Shown: positions 35,593 to 46,774 of the stretch, one piece after another
Numbering within the stretch: the first letter of the stretch is position 1
Layout of the letters: each line of letters begins with the position of its first letter
Source of the DNA: Owenia fusiformis
Taxonomy: Eukaryota; Annelida; Polychaeta; Sabellida; Oweniidae
Assembly (NCBI GenBank): GCA_903813345.2
Contig: CAIIXF020000007.1
Coordinates: forward strand, 4,285,730-4,345,729
Reading direction: 5' to 3'
DNA: 60,000 nucleotides
Notes under the pieces: model-generated
Seen by the model: only the letters and a program-made list of their open reading frames with translations
What the model was told of the DNA's origin: nothing
The model's database searches: none
Program-made: the position numbers and the translations under genes

Positions 35593-36250
35593 CCAAATAG
35601 ATCCACTCACCAGGTTTAGTGTATCTTTACATGGTGAAGGTATGTGGGGGGGGATTTTATCTAATTATACATTCAAAAGGAATTCAACCTTTCTTACTTT
35701 TAATTAAGATAAATTTGGAACCTGTGAAGGTCAAGGTCACTTTGGACTTGAAGAAATGATTAGACACTCACCCGTGTAACTTAACAAGATAATGGAAGAA
35801 ATTCTCAGTTGTCTCATTGACGAAATTGCTGAAAAGCTATCTTGACCCTCAGCATACATTGGCTGATAAAGATCACTATATCTGAACGCTGTGGAGGACC
35901 TACTACTTACAAAGATTCACTTAGTCTTCGAATAGTCCTAGAACATATTAGATTGAATGTAACATTAAAAACAACACCATATCATATTGTGCAGGTGATA
36001 TCATATGATGAGCTTGCTTGTGGTTACATAACAAATATGAGGGGTTACACAAAAGCACAATCGACAGCAGCATATGCCTTAAAACTGCCTTAAAACAGAT
36101 TCAAGCGATGTTTCACAACGGTTCTGTCACCCAAATCTTGATTCCTAACAGCCTACAATTTTTATCATTGACAGACTAAGAAACAAACCAAGATTTTAAA
36201 AACTAAGCACACTCATTAAGTGGCATAATATGTGGAAATAACATGCCGAA

Positions 36251-36375
36251 ACAAGGCATTCACATGTAAATGTCACCACTCGCCATTTGTTACAAACACC
36301 AACCACTGACTGCTGCTACAAAAAAGTTGTAGACTATAACGATATGTCACCACTTATGGTGGTGACATCAAAATG
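36251..36375 (+). repeat. GTCACCAC-rich dispersed repeat, copy 1
   Basis: It starts ACAAGGCATTCACATGTAAA, has CGCCATTTGTTAC, and ends in the palindrome GTCACCACTTATGGTGGTGAC-like segment at 36347-36367. Confidence 0.65.
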
Positions 36376-36786
36376 ACAAGGAGTTAACACAGCTTTATTA
36401 ATTTCTGACTGTTGCAAGCGCTGATACTAAACTTATAGAAAAGTATGCATGGAAAAGTAACATCAGCCTTAATGATTAAAAAAATATTTTCAATTCAATA
36501 TGCAGAACAAAGAAAGCAATTAATTTCATGTCTTCTTTTGATTTCATTTCTGCTTTATTGTTTGCTATTAGATTTGGAATCTATTAAAAGAGCAACAATT
36601 CAATAAGATAAAAAATCAACAGATAATTGCCAATTAATCAGCTTTAATGAATTTTAGAGAAATAATTTCATTTGCACTCAAAGCAAAGCAATATATATTT
36701 GTTAATGTATTTCATCTTGTGCCATTTTCATGAAGAAGGTAATTTGCATTAGGCCAGTACACCCCATGGCACTACATTTTAAAATT

Positions 36787-36890
36787 AACAAGGCATTAAC
36801 ATGTAAATTTCACCACCAGCCATTTGTTGCAGATGCAGGCCTACATCCATCAAATGCTAGATGCTGACCACCAAAACAGTTGAGGCTGTT
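36787..36890 (+). repeat. GTCACCAC-rich dispersed repeat, copy 2
   Basis: AACAAGGCATTAACATGTAA and CACCAGCCATTTGTTGCAGA match copy 1; the palindromic end is lost. Confidence 0.6.
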
Positions 36891-37220
36891 TTCATAATGA
36901 GTTGTAAACCATAAATCTATTTTTAAATGTTAAGGCTTACTAGCCTTTTGCAGATTACTGACATAGACGTCACATAGACATACTATGTGTATGATTGAGG
37001 GAATAGATTGGTTGTCTATTTACAAGGTACACAAGGGTCATTTAGGAATCAATCAGGTGATACATAACACCAATGGCATATCATATAACAAATGGTATAT
37101 TCAGCACTTGTACCTTGGGAATCAATCTATCGAGTACCAAAACAAAGTGTGTGAATGGATTACACTGCTCCCTACTCTGTAAAATGTTTGTCCTCTGTTT
37201 CAATACTTTGTATTGCATTC

Positions 37221-37262
37221 AGGACGAACATTTTAAAATGAAGGGGGGAATGTAACAATATA
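37221..37262 (+). mobile_element. Possible LTR-retrotransposon junction
   Basis: AGGACGAACATTTTAAAATG, AAGGGGGGAA and TGTAACAATATA follow each other, with a short frame ending QDEHFKMKGGM before a stop. The arrangement is that of a Gypsy pol end, polypurine tract and LTR start. The upstream sequence does not encode recognisable integrase. Confidence 0.4.
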
Positions 37263-37579
37263 TATTTATTGTAGACCCAGTCTGGTATAGAAAAAAATAA
37301 TGGAAACATGATTTAAGTTATGCCTCGAGATACTCATGCAAGTTAAAAGAAATGTATTCTATAAAGACAAATAAACATAATTCCTAAAAGTTCCAACTAT
37401 CTAGTTAAACACAATGTTCAACTCAGATAGACAAACACCTTTGTATTGTGGCAAATAGTAAGAACAAACCAACCATATAGAATATACATATACAGATAAT
37501 TGGAAAAAAATCATGTGTACCAATGAGGCTATATTATTGTCTTTTCTGTCAATACACACCTACTGTGAGAAAAAGTCAT

Positions 37580-37760
37580 ATGGTCATGGTTTAAAATACA
37601 AAATACAGTGTAAAAGAGTGGAATAAGCAAGAAATAAATTAAACAGGCATGAAATGAATATTCCAAATTGTGTAAAAATGTCAGAAAATGAGACACTTCA
37701 TTCAAATTTTAAAGAGAAATAGAGTGATGTGTGAGCAGACGGACATTTGAGCAAACGGAC
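37580..37760 (+). repeat. Abundant dispersed repeat, forward copy (full length)
   Basis: ATGGTCATGGTTTAAAATAC, AAGAGTGGAATAAGCAAGAA, TTCATTCAAATTTTAAAGAG and the tail GTGAGCAGACGGACATTTGA, with the tail motif repeated once (AGCAAACGGACAT). Confidence 0.76.
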
Positions 37761-38458
37761 ATCTTATTCATCTAATGATTTCCATTAATGAGCAGGTAGC
37801 TTGGGTTTGCTTCTGTGATCAATTAGTAACCAAAACCACATTAATGACATTAATTCAAAGGGAATTCACATCATACTCTTATGTAATCATCAAGAACAAA
37901 ACCTGTTATTTGAGACAGCGGGTGAATTATTGGGATTATGGTACTTTTGAAGATATCCCTTCTGATGTTACATCAAAGTGATGCAACTACTCATCATACT
38001 TGGTTACACCATCTTGAATTTCCAATACATGAAATGCTCTTAAGCGTCAAATGATACTGGTAAAAGAATATGGACCATGGTACTTCGATGGATGGATTGT
38101 GTGAAATCCATCTATCTTCATATTATATACATATTCCAGAGTATGAAAGAAACCACACAACAAACTGACAAAAAATGAAAAATCTAGTTACCATAGTTTA
38201 CTTACATTAGACTAAAAAGTCTCTTTCTGAAAAAAATTCTAGAATGAAAAGTGACTGGGACCATTTTATGTATGACCTAGTCTTCATTAAAACATCAAGC
38301 AGGTCAACTTTGAGACAAAATCAGTCCTCTATGCAATATTAGACTGGAAATGATCTAATATTGCAGCCCAGAGGGACAATCATTAAGCTGCTAGTCTAAT
38401 TGCTTGTGATGAGGCCATTGTAGCACACCAAGTCTGAGTCCAATTATAGTTCCCACCT

Positions 38459-38690
38459 GTACTGTGCTAATCAGCCTCCTGGGCCATGGGGAATTTGGAT
38501 TAAGGTAGACAAGAAACTCTGGTTTAAGGTAGGCATGTAATGTGCTAATCAGCCTCCTGGGCCATGGGGAATTTGGATTAAGGTAGACAGTCAGTGTTAA
38601 GGTAGGCACGTACTGTGCTCATCAGCTTCCTTGGAATTTGGTCCTGAGGATTAATGAGGACAAAAAACTCAGGGTAAGGTAGCCATGTAC
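38459..38690. repeat. Tandem repeat, about 75-bp unit, three copies
   Basis: GTACTGTGCTAATCAGCCTC starts copies at 38459, 38536 (GTAATGTG) and 38610. The first two are nearly identical through GGGCCATGGGGAATTTGGAT; the third is diverged. Confidence 0.85.
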
Positions 38691-38869
38691 TTTACTACTT
38701 GGCCCTGGTGACCTGGGGCTTTAGGCCATGTAGAACAATTAACTAATTTGAATCATTAATCTAATGACAAATCAATTCATTTTTTCAAATCAGAAACATC
38801 CAAGAACTGACCTTTTTACAGAAGGAATCAATCCCTTCTATTTTTCTCTCTGGTATCATGCCTTGTATC

Positions 38870-39004
38870 ATTTTTCCTTTTTCAATGTACCTGATTTTCT
38901 TGCATCCCTGTACCATTTAGAGTGAAGACTAAATGCAGTTCACATAATCCCTCACTTATTGTACATGTTTCCACTCTATCATTCATTTCAAAACATGACC
39001 ATAG
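38870..39004 (-). repeat. Abundant dispersed repeat, reverse copy
   Basis: Ends ATTTCAAAACATGACCAT and contains CTGTACCATTTAGAGTGAAG; the AT-rich start is diverged. Confidence 0.65.
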
Positions 39005-39301
39005 TGAATCTTTTCCATTGGGATACAATCTAACTAATCAATTTACATTAAGAAATGAAAGAAACCATGAGTCCGAAAATCTTCAGTTCGGTTGAAGGTT
39101 GACAGATCAGATTAAGCTGATTGACATTCTCTATGGCTACATACATGTACACCATTTCCTTTATATAGCTTTTAAGACTTTGGTTGATGGTCAACACAGC
39201 CCAAAAATATTTGTATTCTACGAGCTATTACAGAAGTATACTCAACCTAATATCATATAATTAAACTCAAATCACATATTTGTATACAAAAGCACTCCCA
39301 A

Positions 39302-39866
39302 CCTAATATCAAATATGGCCATTATAAAAGTACCCCAACCTAATATCAAATATAGCCATTATAAAAGTACCCCAACCTAATATCAAATATAGCCATTATA
39401 AAAGTACCCCAACCTAATATCAAATATAGCCATTATAAAAGTACCCCAACCTAATATCAAATATAGCCATTATAAAAGTACCCCAACCTAATATCAAATA
39501 TAGCCATTATAAAAGTACCCCAACCTAATATCAAATATAGCCATTATAAAAGTACCCCAACCTAATATCAAATATAACCATTATAAAAGTACCCCAACCT
39601 AATATCAAATATAGCCATTATAAAAGTACCCCAACCTTATATCAAATATAGCCATTATAAAAGTACCCCAACCTAATATCAAATATAGCCATTATAAAAG
39701 TACCCCAACCTAATATCAAATATAGCCATTATAAAAGTACCCCAACCTAATATCAAATATAGCCATTATAAAAGTACCCCAACCTAATATCAAATTTAGC
39801 CATTATAAAAGTACCCCAACCTAATATCAAATATAGCCATTATAAAAGTACCCCAACCTAATATAA
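39302..39866. repeat. Minisatellite, 37-bp unit, 15 full copies
   Basis: The unit begins CCTAATATCAAATATAGCCA and ends TTATAAAAGTACCCCAA. It repeats at exactly 37 bases from 39302 to 39857, then breaks off in a partial copy (CCTAATATAAATAAT). Differences between copies are single bases (for example TATGG, TATAACC, CCTTATATC, AATTTAG). One diverged unit lies upstream at about 39244. It is transcribed in the CELF intron in the opposite sense. Confidence 0.96.
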
Positions 39867-41105
39867 ATAATATAAAAAAATTCAGCCGAAATCACATTTA
39901 CATTCAAAGATAGCTATTAAAGAAGTATTCCTATCCTGAGATGAAATAGTTAAGCCCAGTATTCATATTCAAAGAAAGAGACTTACCTCTCATCTTTGAT
40001 TCTGATTTTTACATTATAGACGTTAGACAACATTAAACAAGTTATTCACTTATCCTGGCCTAATATGGCGATCAACAAAAAACATAAACTCAACTTACCC
40101 TGGCCTAGCGAAAGCAAAGATAAATATCCAGTAATTAGTCATTTAAATACAATTTTCTAAATTGTCTTGCATCAAGAATCTGATCCCCCTCCCACCTTGT
40201 TTTGTCATTTAAGGAGAGAGTTGGAGATTTCAATTCTAACTTAATAGAGACGATGATGCAAAACATTTATATGGTCACATAGTCATGTGAGTTTTTCATT
40301 TTCAATACTTAATATAATGATTCAATTAGTTTAATAACTGATATTTTTTTTATTCCATTCCATGATAAATATTTAAATGACTGTAGTATTAAGGAAGGCT
40401 AAGTAGAATGAATGAGCTTTGTATCAAATCTATGGGTTCCCAACTATTCTCAAATATCCAAGAATAAACAGAGGGTAACCATAGATGTGATATATGATTA
40501 AGAAATAATAAAAATCTTGATCGTTTACTCTGACATTTTACATGTAGGCTTATATACTGACATCAGGATGCCATGTGTGACATCACACCTGACATCATGT
40601 ATGGACCTGTCCATAAGCCATCCTACTTTGCCTGCCTTAATTTCATGCAGACATAAACTGACGTCTTACAAAACAATAGAAACTGTAACTATAGAGAATT
40701 CTAAAATTGCTTTTACTATATTCATTTAAAAAATGGGTGATAATAGAGATGGTCATACTTCATTTTTCCAACATATACCAATGAAAATTTTAGTTATAAA
40801 TAGAATGGGCTACTCAATACAATGGCTGGACAGCAATAGCCATGGATTCAATTTTTGATGCCATATCATTCTTTTATCATTTATATACTGCATATTTCAG
40901 CCCAAGAAGTATCCCACGAAGTGTGACATCATTATACAAGCTTACATGAAGGACAAATCTTCTCATTTTCTTATTTTGCACTAGATTAGTACTATTAAGA
41001 TACATCTAGGACAAACGAATTTTAGGATTAAGATAGACTTAAGACTGACAATAAAACCACTGAAGCTTGACCATCTTGCTATTATTACATTTCTCGAGTA
41101 CTCAC

Positions 41106-41154
41106 CTGCCCGGCTTTCACTGTCTGCAGGTTTCACCTGTATTGGACGGTTCAT
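41106..41154 (-). CDS. CELF gene, 49-bp exon (linker between RRM1 and RRM2)
   Basis: The exon encodes MNRPIQVKPADSESRA plus one base of the next codon. The MNRPIQVKPADSES peptide is a signature of CELF3-6 proteins at the end of RRM1, and a 49-bp exon here is typical of the family. The acceptor is TTTTCCAG before 41154; the donor GTGAGTAC begins at 41105. It joins in phase to the exon at 4342-4470, giving SESRAEDRKLF. The initial Met is an internal residue of the full-length protein, not the start. The next exon upstream should be an 83-bp exon with RNP1 of RRM1; I looked for it on the minus strand up to 60000 and did not find it, so it is probably outside the window. Confidence 0.95.
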
Positions 41155-41204
41155 CTGGAAAACAAAACAAACTTCGGATAAGTCAAAATTTCATTGAATA
41201 TATA

Positions 41205-41345
41205 CAGAATATCACATCATTTTGAGTGATATCATTTTTATCGCCGAGTTGATAGCAAATATCAACACGAGTGAGCGAAGCGAATGAGTGTTGATATTTG
41301 ATATCACGAGAAATTATGTGATATTGGGTTTATCCCATGATTACA
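41205..41345 (+). mobile_element. Hairpin-containing MITE fragment
   Basis: AAATATCAACACGAGTGAG and CGAATGAGTGTTGATATTTG form a hairpin around CGAAG (41250-41303). It is followed by GTGATATTGGGTTTATCCCA. GATATC/TATCACAC words and TATCCCA(C/T)GATTA recur in inverse orientation at 50940-51107, on the other side of the nested insertion block. Confidence 0.5.
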
Positions 41346-41500
41346 AACACCTTGTGATGTTCTGATCCAATTTCCAGGACATTGGCAGACAATATGAACT
41401 AGAAATTAGAATATAAATTGAATATTTGAAACACTTTATTTTAACAATTAAAAGTAAATAACATGATATAGTTGTCATAAATAATAAAAAGTCAATACAT

Positions 41501-41850
41501 TTGTCTTTTTTAAAGTCAACATTAGGCGTTAAATCACAAACTGCAAGCCCTGCTGTATATGGTGACCTAGGTAGATACCCATTATCAATCAAAATTGAAT
41601 CTTACATTATAAAATACTGGCTTAGATTTCTAAATTTTCCAGAGAGTAATGTATTGAATCAAGCATACTTATATAATAGGGGTAATCAAGAGTTAGGATT
41701 TAAAAGTTGGTCAAGCAAGGTTTATGATATACTCAGAAAATGTGATTTATTAGATTATTGGAATAATCAAAATCTGGATACTGAAAATCTGGTGAACATG
41801 GTTGAAAAGAAATTAAAAATATTATTTGTAGAAAAATGGAAAAATGATTT
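41501..41850 (+). pseudogene. Non-LTR retrotransposon ORF2 fragment, left half
   Basis: The frame reads SFLKSTLGVKSQTASPAVYG, DLGRYPLSIKIESYIIKYWL and on to EKWKNDF. It resembles the region between reverse transcriptase and the C-terminal zinc knuckle in L1-like non-LTR elements (LGVK ... AVYGELGR ... IIKYW ... DLLDYW ... W). The frame ends at the left border of the 8.36-kb foldback and resumes, with the remaining C-terminal part, at 50212. The reverse transcriptase and endonuclease domains are absent, so the copy was 5'-truncated. It is not a host gene. Confidence 0.75.
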
Positions 41851-42349
41851 TACTGGATGAGCATAGTGTAAAAGTGGTTTTGAAAAGTAGCAAATTTCTC
41901 TTCATATAGGTTATTTGTGGTTTATTATTATACATTGATTCTGAAATTATTGGTGTCTAGTTTTTCAGCGTTTTGGAAATATTCAGATTTATACCCCCTG
42001 GTTTAATTTTAAGGGGGGTACTTGGAAAGCCGTATATCATTCCTAGAATATAGAGTCAATCATCTTGATTTTTCCAGGTAATCATGTACTTATCATGTCC
42101 TACCATCATGACAAGTTTCATTAAAGTTGATCAACTGGTTGCTATGGAAATGGAGATCATATGTTAAAAAGTACACATTTTCGTCAAAATGTAAGATACC
42201 CCATGAGACAAAACACATATTATTTTCATGAAATTGGGAGGAATCACCATGAAACCATTTTAGAAAACTTATTCAAAGTATATTTGATAATATTAAATCA
42301 ACTGCTGTTTTATCTTATCCACACAGTGGAATCTATTGCTGATGATTAT
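41851..42349 (+). repeat. Foldback outer arm, left
   Basis: Inverse of 49712-50211. It includes a GTTTTTCAGCGTTTTGGAAA segment, GGGGGGTAC, the AATCATC...GACAAGTTTCATT unit and an open stretch QNVRYPMRQNTYYFHEIGRN that is mirrored in the right arm (minus strand 49705-49977). Confidence 0.85.
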
Positions 42350-43370
42350 ATGGCAATGCAAGTAAATTTAGAAAGGGGATGTGGCACTTTTCCAAAGAAT
42401 TCTTTATTTGTGTTCAACTTTTTGAAGAAAATAAGTAACCATTTGTCCTGAAATTAACAGATATTATTCACATCATTATGTTTGACTATCATGGAAAGTT
42501 TCATCAGTGTTGGATAACTGGTTACTATGGTAAACAGATTTATACCCTATTGGTATGATTTTAAGGGGGGTACAATGAAAGCCATCTATAATTCTTAGAA
42601 TATACAGCCATTCATCTTGATATTTACAGGTAATCATCTACTTATAATGCACTACCACTATGACAAGTTTCATTAATGTTTAACACTTGGTAGCTATGGT
42701 AACAGAAATAATTTATTTAAAAATACACATTTAGGAGATACTATGTATAATTCCTGGAATATTCAATTAATCATCTTGATATTTATGGGTAATCATCTGC
42801 TTATCATGTCTTACCAGTATGACAAGTGCCATCAATGTTGGTCAATTGGTTGCTATGGTAACAGAAATCATTTCTTAAAAATTGCACATCAAGGGGGTAC
42901 TATGTATAATTTCTAGAATATTTAATCAATCATCTTGATATTTACAGGTAATCATCTGCTTATCATGTCCTACCAGTATGACAAGTGCCATCAATGTTGG
43001 TCAATTGGTTGCTCTGGTAACAGAAATAATTTGTTAAAAAGTGCACATTAAGGGGATACTATGAAAGCCATGTATAATTCCTAGAATATTCAATCAATCA
43101 TCTTGATATTTACGGGTAATCATCCGTTTACATATCCTACCAGTATAACAAGTGCCTCAATGTTAGTAATTTGGTTGCTATGGTAACAGAAATCATTTGT
43201 TAAAAGAGTACACATTTTCGTAAAAATCTAAGACTCATGTAACCTTTGACATTAAGCACATAATATGTTCATCATTTTGGGAGAAATAAGCATGGAAACA
43301 TTTCATAAAACTTATCACATCTCATCAATCACAACAGTGGACGCTTTATTGCCATCACTGGTCATCAACG

Positions 43371-44001
43371 TGTTACGCGGTAAACACGATACAAAAATAT
43401 GTCATATTCCGCAACGAATATGGCATATTCACTTGCAGTGTATGACAGACTCACCTGCGGTATATGGCATACACATTAACCAATGAGAACGTGATACGGA
43501 AGTGCGCAATTGTCAATTGCATCGATTGAACGAACAAGTAAAACGTTATAAATTATTATAGTGATTACTGAATCAACAGAACTGTGTATCGAATATATTA
43601 ACTTAGCAGAAGTATCAGTCACCAATCTCATGTAATAAACTTACTCAATCAACCCAGGATTCATATATTAGTACTCGACGCACTAACTATATTGGTAATC
43701 CAGCGTAGTTCTACATTTATAGTCGATTCTCGCAACCATTTAAATCAAGGCTTTCTGTATCACGTTTTCACCTGCAGTATATGTCATATTCACCTGTGGT
43801 GTATGGCATATTCCGCAAGTGAGTATGACATATTCTGCAAGTGAGTATCGGGTATTCACTGAAATCAATGTATCGCATATTCACTGCGGAATATCGCATA
43901 CTCACCTGCGGAATATGCCATATACCGCAGGTGAGTATGGCATATTCACCCGTATCACAATTACCGCGCAACCCTGAATGTATGCCATATACCGCGTAAC
44001 A
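43371..44001. mobile_element. 631-bp DNA element with 5-bp target duplication and 22-bp module array
   Basis: The ends TGTTACGCGGTA and TACCGCGTAACA are perfect 12-bp inverted repeats, flanked by the exact repeat CAACG at 43366-43370 and 44002-44006. Inside, variants of TATGGCATATTCACCTGCGG (with a unit of about 22 bases, in both orientations) occur about four times at the left (43397-43482) and about eight times at the right (43770-43950). Such subterminal arrays are usually transposase-binding sites. The reading frames here (such as minus 43768-44100) merely translate the modules. The element sits in the loop of the inner foldback. Confidence 0.85.
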
Positions 44002-44189
44002 CAACGGACATGTTCTACTCTCAGAGTAATACATGCTATTGTTCTCAACTTTTTTATGTCTGATGTTTTTTTTTAACTGTTCATTGTTTTTAGAATTCAT
44101 TAAGAAGCATTTCCAGTATTTTTAATTGGGTGTAATAGTTGTATTTATCTCTTAGTTTGTTTATTACAAGTGACGTGGTAACTTGTTGA

Positions 44190-44347
44190 TGGCAAAATAG
44201 AGCCAAATTGGCCAGACCAACCAATTCCACCTGATGATCTCATAGACATATAGTCACATAAAGATTGCAACGGATGCTTTGACAGAAGTAGACGTTGAAA
44301 GATCTATGAATGAGGATTTTGATGCAAATGATATAAAAGATGACTAA
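44190..44347 (+). pseudogene. Possible coding remnant in foldback loop
   Basis: Two overlapping frames read DGKIEPNWPDQPIPPDDLID and then, after a shift, IATDALTEVDVERSMNEDFD followed by ANDIKDD and a stop. The acidic, stop-free composition looks more like old coding DNA than the surroundings, as at the end of some transposases. I cannot assign it to a family. Confidence 0.25.
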
Positions 44348-45279
44348 GTGAGATCAGCTCATAATTTACTATGTCCCTACGCATAATGTGACAGCCGCAT
44401 TCTGCATAGTTTTATTATCATAAGCAAATACAATATATCAAATGGCCCAGATGAAATATCCATTGATTAAATATTATCAGACATACTCAAAATAGGTTTT
44501 TTAAAATGTTGTCATGCTAATTCCTCCTAATTTGATGAAGATTTTCAGTGTCTTAGGGTGTGTCTTAAAATTTTACGAAATGTGTACTTTTTTAACAAAT
44601 AGATTTCTACCCACATTGATGAAACTTGTCATCATGGTAGGACATGATAAGTAGTAGATTGTCTGTAAATATCATAATGATTGTTTTGATATTTAAGGAA
44701 TTATAAATGGCTTTCATAGTACGTCCTAATGTGTACTTTTTAACAAATGATTTCTGTTACCATAGCAACCATTTGCCCCGCATTTATGAACTTTGTCATA
44801 GTGGAAGAACATGGTGAGTAGATAACTACCTGCCAATAACAATATGATTGGTTAGATATTTTAGGAATTATATATGGCTTTCATAGTACCTCCCTTAATG
44901 TGTACTTTTGAAAAAATGATTTATGTTTCCATAGCAACCAATTGATACACATTGATGAAAATTGTCATGGTTGTAAGACATGATATGTAGACCATAACCT
45001 GTAAATATCAAGATGATTGGCTGTATATTCTAGGAATTATAGATGGCTTTCATTGTACCCCCATTAAAAATCATACCAAGGGGGTATAAATCTGCATACT
45101 ATAGTAACCAGTAAACCAACACTGATGAAACTTTCCATGATAGTCAAACATAATGATGTGAATAATATCTGTAAATAACAGGACAATTGGTTATTTATTT
45201 TCTTCAGAAATTTGGACACAAGTTAAGAATTCTTTGGAAAAGTGCCACGTCCCCTTTCTAAATTAATTTGCATTGCCAT

Positions 45280-46330
45280 TAGGTTATGGGCTAGCCCTTA
45301 AATTGCGGTATGGAGGTAGAATTTTGGAGACCATGTTAGTTACATCCTAATTTGTAATTCTCACCACAATTTGGCAATAATTAAGCAAAATTTTACAGCG
45401 TTTAGGAAAAAATCAATATTTATACCCCCCGCATGACAAAAGTAGGGGGTACATAGAAAATAATTAATAACTTTACAAAAACATTATGAATAACCACAAT
45501 TTTTTCAGAATATATACACATATATGTCATTGATAACTGGTAAAAAATTGGTGACTATAGGTATAATGGTTGCTATGGAAACAGAATTTGATTGTCAAAA
45601 TTTGCTAATTTGTGTCTATTTTGGGCGGGCTAGTTAACGAAAAAATCCTATGCTAGCTAGTTATGCTGCAAAAATAGCATTGTTTTAAGGTTTAGAAAAT
45701 TGCATATATATGTCCTGCATGCATTAAAATTGGAATGATGATTGAGTCTCAATTAGAAATATTTAAAAAAAAAATTTCTATGACCTACCCCCTCTAAATA
45801 ATCAAAAGTGGGCGTGGCATTTAACTGAATGATCAAGCCTACTTAACAGTAGATAATTTCAATTGTATAGCCAGTATTATCACAATTTCAACAGAAGGTA
45901 TGATTCTTGTATCAGTTAACATTTTCTATGATTTTTCTATCCCTCCTCAATATTTGTAACCCCTCCCCCTCCTCCACCACCCCTCCCGCAGGACAAAAGT
46001 AGGGGATACATTGAAAATGATTAATAACTTTACAACAATGCAGCAAATAACCACCAATTTTTCAGACAGAATAAATGTATATGTCATCAGTAATTTGAAA
46101 TAATTCTTGGTGATGATGGTTCTATAGAAACAGGATTTGATTGTTGTGAATTTGTGTAGATTGGGTGGGGGGGGCTAGTTTATGAAGAATCATATCCTAG
46201 TAAATTATGCTGCAAAATACCATTGTTTTAAGGTTTAGGAACTGTGTCCTTTATATATTAAAACTGAAATAATGATAGGATGTCATTTACAAATAAATTT
46301 TTGATGAGATTATAATAATAGGTGACATTA
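45280..46330 (+). repeat. Foldback inner arm, left (modular)
   Basis: Inverse of the region 48430-49700. It contains two imperfect tandem modules (from about 45420 and 45985), each starting near CCGCATGACAAAAGTAGGGG or its variant and running through AATTAATAACTTTACAA and TGCTGCAAAA. Confidence 0.78.
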
Positions 46331-46398
46331 ACAAACTTTGATTTAGCGGCAGAAAAGAAGGTCTATAATATTGCCCGATCCTTTAATGTTTCACTGCA

Positions 46399-46641
46399 AT
46401 GCTTTCATTAGATTGGGGACATTCCATACCCTTTTGTGCTGTGGGAAAATATATGAGATTAAGGGTTCGAGGACATTCTTATAGAATATTAGATATTTGC
46501 AGTTCAATTGATGGTAGTGGAAAACACTTTAACAATGCCTTCAGAGTTCATAAAGTCAGGAATGAGGAATTGGAATCCTTGTTGATTTCAAAATTCCATG
46601 AATCTGGAGAGTATTCAGCTTACTTATCGTATGATCTGTAA
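46399..46641 (+). CDS. Unassigned 80-residue open frame in the foldback centre
   Basis: The frame runs MLSLDWGHSIPFCAVGKYMR, then LRVRGHSYRILDICSSIDGS, then GKHFNNAFRVHKVRNEELES and a short end before TAA. It has no AT-driven low complexity and a mixed charged composition, so it could be a fragment of a captured or transposon gene. Just upstream, in another frame, DLAAEKKVYNIARSFNVSLQ ends at a stop, which would fit one gene broken by a frameshift. I do not recognise the family, and there is no promoter or splice evidence. It may equally be chance. Confidence 0.25.
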   Translation: MLSLDWGHSIPFCAVGKYMRLRVRGHSYRILDICSSIDGSGKHFNNAFRVHKVRNEELESLLISKFHESGEYSAYLSYDL

Positions 46642-46681
46642 AATGAAGCCCTCTGATTGGTCAGTTCTTGTTCTGTACCAA

Positions 46682-46774
46682 TCTGTATTGCTACTGAGAT
46701 TGTCCTTATTGATCATCTCCTTAGCAATACAGAAAATATTGGGACGGAGGGGACAATCTCAGTAGCAATACAGA
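46682..46774. repeat. Perfect 24-bp inverted repeat (hairpin 1)
   Basis: TCTGTATTGCTACTGAGATT plus GTCC (46682-46705) is perfectly mirrored at 46751-46774, around a 45-base loop. Confidence 0.88.

Larger units (their letters stand above)
4471..41105 (-). other. CELF giant intron (36.6 kb)
   Basis: This intron lies between the 49-bp exon and the first RRM2 exon. It carries the candidate internal promoter and first exon at 13.5-13.7 kb, three 5-bp-TSD transposons, TA-flanked and palindromic MITEs, most copies of the abundant dispersed repeat, several tandem arrays and possible LTR-element relics. Between these I see only AT-rich unique sequence. Confidence 0.85.
42350..45279. mobile_element. 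2.9-kb inner foldback inserted in the left arm
   Basis: The ends ATGGCAATGC and GCATTGCCAT start arms (42350 to about 43260 and about 44455 to 45279) that are inverse copies, including GGGGATGTGGCACTTTTCC and AAGAATTC near the tips. The right arm of the large foldback lacks this segment: there ATTATATG runs directly into TAGGTGATGGG (inverse of about 49700-49716). It is therefore a separate insertion, and the empty site is preserved. The target duplication is not clear. The arms hold four to five tandem, diverged units of about 165 bp (from about 42614, 42775, 42937 and 43100). Confidence 0.82.

Noticed and set aside
39302-39866. Regular repeat array that might be taken for a CRISPR.
   Set aside because: The units are contiguous 37-bp tandem copies with no variable spacers, and the DNA is animal.
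42161-42451. 96-codon frame mirrored in the other foldback arm (49705-49977, minus).
   Set aside because: Conservation between arms follows from the DNA inverted repeat; there is no protein family match or start context, so it is not called as a gene.
43768-44100. 110-codon minus-strand frame with repeated Tyr/Ile/His residues.
   Set aside because: It translates the 22-bp module array of the 631-bp element; the periodic peptide is a by-product of the repeat.
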